A stretch of 8,144 bases of DNA from Pseudomonadota bacterium (lineage in GTDB: Bacteria; SAR324; NAC60-12), in NCBI GenBank assembly GCA_014381795.1, contig JACNKY010000249.1, forward strand, positions 1 through 8,144, written 5' to 3'. Below, one piece after another: positions 6,503-8,144 of this stretch. Below the pieces are notes generated by a model that had not been told where the DNA came from, made no database searches, and saw nothing but the letters and a program-made list of their open reading frames with translations. The position numbers and the translations under genes were made by a program. The first letter of the stretch is position 1; each line of letters begins with the position of its first letter.

Positions 6503-8144
6503 ATGTGTGGTATCAGTGGCATAGTCCATTCAGAAAATATAGGCAGAAATCTATTTAATTCAATCCGCAATTTGGAATATCGTGGATATGATTCCTGCGG
6601 AATGGCGATGCTGAATGAGGGCGAACTTGATTTACGAAAAAATATTGGAGGAATAGATGAAGTCAACGCCTTGGAAAATTTGGACAAAATGCAGGGCAGT
6701 ATCGGAATTGCTCATACGCGTTGGGCAACTCACGGAGGAGTAACCAAGGAAAACTCACACCCTCATCTTTCTTACAAGCAAGAATTTGTGATTGTACACA
6801 ACGGTATTATTTCAAATTACCAGGAATTGCGTGAACGTTTGATTAGTCAAGATGTTGTTTTTGAGTCATTGACTGATACAGAAGTTTTCGTCAACTTGTT
6901 GGAGGAATCATATGCGGAGCTTAAGGATTTAGAAAGAGCTTTCTTAGCCGCCTTGCAGCAAATAGAAGGTTCATACTCTATTGTGATGCTTTCCACGCAT
7001 GACCCGGAACATCTGTACTGCGTAAAAAAAGAATCTCCATTGTTGTTGGGACTAGGCGAAGGATGTAATTATGTTGGCTCAGATCTCAATGCTTTTTTGG
7101 AGTATACAAGGCAGGCGATTGTTCTGGATGATGGAGAGTATGTCGTCTTAGGTCGTGATGATTACCAAATCCGTAATGTGCAAACCGGTAAAATTGTTGA
7201 AAAAGTGGTTATGCACATTGACTGGGACGTGGAAACTAGCAAAAAAGGAGGGTATTCTCATTACATGCTCAAGGAGATTTTTGATGAACCGCAGACAGTA
7301 CGGCAGGCATTGAAAATTCCAAGGGAACAAATTTCCGGGTTGGCCGAGATGTTTACAGAAGCTTCACGTGGCTACCTGATGGGAGTTGGGACGACTTTCT
7401 ATGTGGCAAATATCAGTCAATATTTTTTTTCCAATCTGGCAGATCGATATTATCCAGCCCTCAGTTCAGACGAGTTTTCGGTAGTTACAGTTGAGTCCGG
7501 GGATCTAGTGCTGGCACTTTCTCAATCAGGAGAGACCTATGATACAAAAACCGCCTTGGGATATGCAAAAACATCCGGAGCGCAAACTGCGGCGGTTGTA
7601 AATGTGATGGGCTCGGCTATCAGTATGATGGTTGATCAAGTGATTATGCAGGGTTCAGGACCGGAAATATGTGTTGTTTCTACTAAAGCGGCCCTCGCGC
7701 AAACTTTCATTATGCTGCGTGTCGCTTTGGAGCTTGGTCTGATGCGTGAGTTTCTTTCACAGGATGTTTATAAAAAACACCAGCAGGATTTGGAGTTATT
7801 TCCGGAAATGATTCAACAGATTCTCAACGAACAATCCGGATTCGTGCGCAACATAGCACGCTCTACTAGTCATGTGGAACATTGGTTATTTCTCGGCTGC
7901 GGTGTTTATTATCCTGTTGCCATGGAATCTGCGCTGAAAATGAAAGAGGTTACTTATAAACATGCGGAAGGAATGCCGGCAGGATTCCTTAAACACGGAA
8001 CACTGTCTATGGTAGAACCAACTCTACACTCCTTGTTTTTTGTGCCACTGCTGGAACAAAAGGTTCTACACGACCGTACACTAATTGCGATGGAGCAAGT
8101 AAAAACTCGGGGAGGAACAGTGATTGGAATCATGTTTCAGGGGG
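6503..8144 (+). CDS. glmS: Glucosamine-6-phosphate synthase, isomerizing (3' end outside window)
   Basis: GlmS converts fructose-6-phosphate and glutamine to glucosamine-6-phosphate and glutamate, the first step to UDP-GlcNAc. The frame is open from ATG 6503 to the right edge, giving 547 codons; a full enzyme has about 600-610. The glutaminase domain starts with nucleophile Cys2 (MCGISGIV), then LEYRGYDSCG (24-33), GIAHTRWATHG (68-78), HNGIISNY (99-106) and TDTE (124-127). HYMLKEIF at 253-260 marks the hinge. SIS domain 1 has GVGTTFY (294-300), SQSGETYDT (340-348) and STKAALAQ (393-400). SIS domain 2 has ALKMKE with catalytic Glu482 (E. coli Glu488), HAEGMPAG and LKHG with His498 (E. coli His504). 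The invariant Cys removes any doubt about the start; a weak AAGG lies eight bases upstream. Variant positions are Thr298, Met375 and Phe495. It follows the GlmU-like gene after 39 bases, probably in one operon. Confidence 0.95.
   Translation, partial: MCGISGIVHSENIGRNLFNSIRNLEYRGYDSCGMAMLNEGELDLRKNIGGIDEVNALENLDKMQGSIGIAHTRWATHGGVTKENSHPHLSYKQEFVIVHNGIISNYQELRERLISQDVVFESLTDTEVFVNLLEESYAELKDLERAFLAALQQIEGSYSIVMLSTHDPEHLYCVKKESPLLLGLGEGCNYVGSDLNAFLEYTRQAIVLDDGEYVVLGRDDYQIRNVQTGKIVEKVVMHIDWDVETSKKGGYSHYMLKEIFDEPQTVRQALKIPREQISGLAEMFTEASRGYLMGVGTTFYVANISQYFFSNLADRYYPALSSDEFSVVTVESGDLVLALSQSGETYDTKTALGYAKTSGAQTAAVVNVMGSAISMMVDQVIMQGSGPEICVVSTKAALAQTFIMLRVALELGLMREFLSQDVYKKHQQDLELFPEMIQQILNEQSGFVRNIARSTSHVEHWLFLGCGVYYPVAMESALKMKEVTYKHAEGMPAGFLKHGTLSMVEPTLHSLFFVPLLEQKVLHDRTLIAMEQVKTRGGTVIGIMFQG

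Noticed and set aside
7365..7370. CACGTG core inside glmS as another parS
   Set aside because: TT precedes the core as in parS, but the right arm (GCTAC) does not match the consensus AAACA.

Overview
The window is a dense, single-strand (+) stretch of bacterial chromosome carrying six protein-coding genes, two of them cut by the window edges. No mobile element, tRNA, rRNA or CRISPR array was seen. RecA, tRNA 2-selenouridine synthase, a secreted TPR protein, cytidylate kinase and GlmS together suggest a moderately AT-rich Gram-negative bacterium. A deltaproteobacterial or SAR324-like lineage is a guess. The last two genes resemble archaeal-type GlmU and GlmS forms also found in scattered bacteria, so taxonomy cannot be fixed from this piece.

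Layout. 1-491 is the C-terminal part of recA. It overlaps by ATGA with selU/mnmH (488-1579), so the two form a tight pair. A 51-bp gap (1580-1630) holds a good sigma70-type promoter whose -35 box lies in a perfect 10-bp palindrome. It leads into a large exported TPR protein (1631-4315) of unknown role. A 221-bp gap (4316-4536) contains no recognisable terminator or RNA gene, but it carries a 16-bp ParB-binding (parS) site at 4513-4528, eight bases before the cmk start codon. Then come cmk (4537-5235), a GlmU-like sugar-phosphate nucleotidyltransferase with a left-handed beta-helix domain (5273-6463), and glmS (6503 to the window end, about 60 codons short of the usual length). These three are closely spaced and probably co-transcribed.

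How the genes work together. GlmS makes glucosamine-6-phosphate. The GlmU-like protein could make the nucleotide-activated (acetylated) sugar downstream of it, and Cmk recycles CMP to CDP, so the right half concerns nucleotide and cell-envelope precursor metabolism. RecA and SelU have no known functional link, but their overlapping arrangement predicts coupled expression.

Most noteworthy points: (i) the parS site, which marks a ParB loading point and suggests this locus lies in the origin-proximal domain; (ii) the altered nucleotide-binding signature of the GlmU-like enzyme, in which two glycines are replaced; (iii) the recA-selU coupling; (iv) substitutions around the sugar-phosphate site of GlmS. 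No wholly new multi-gene system is evident.
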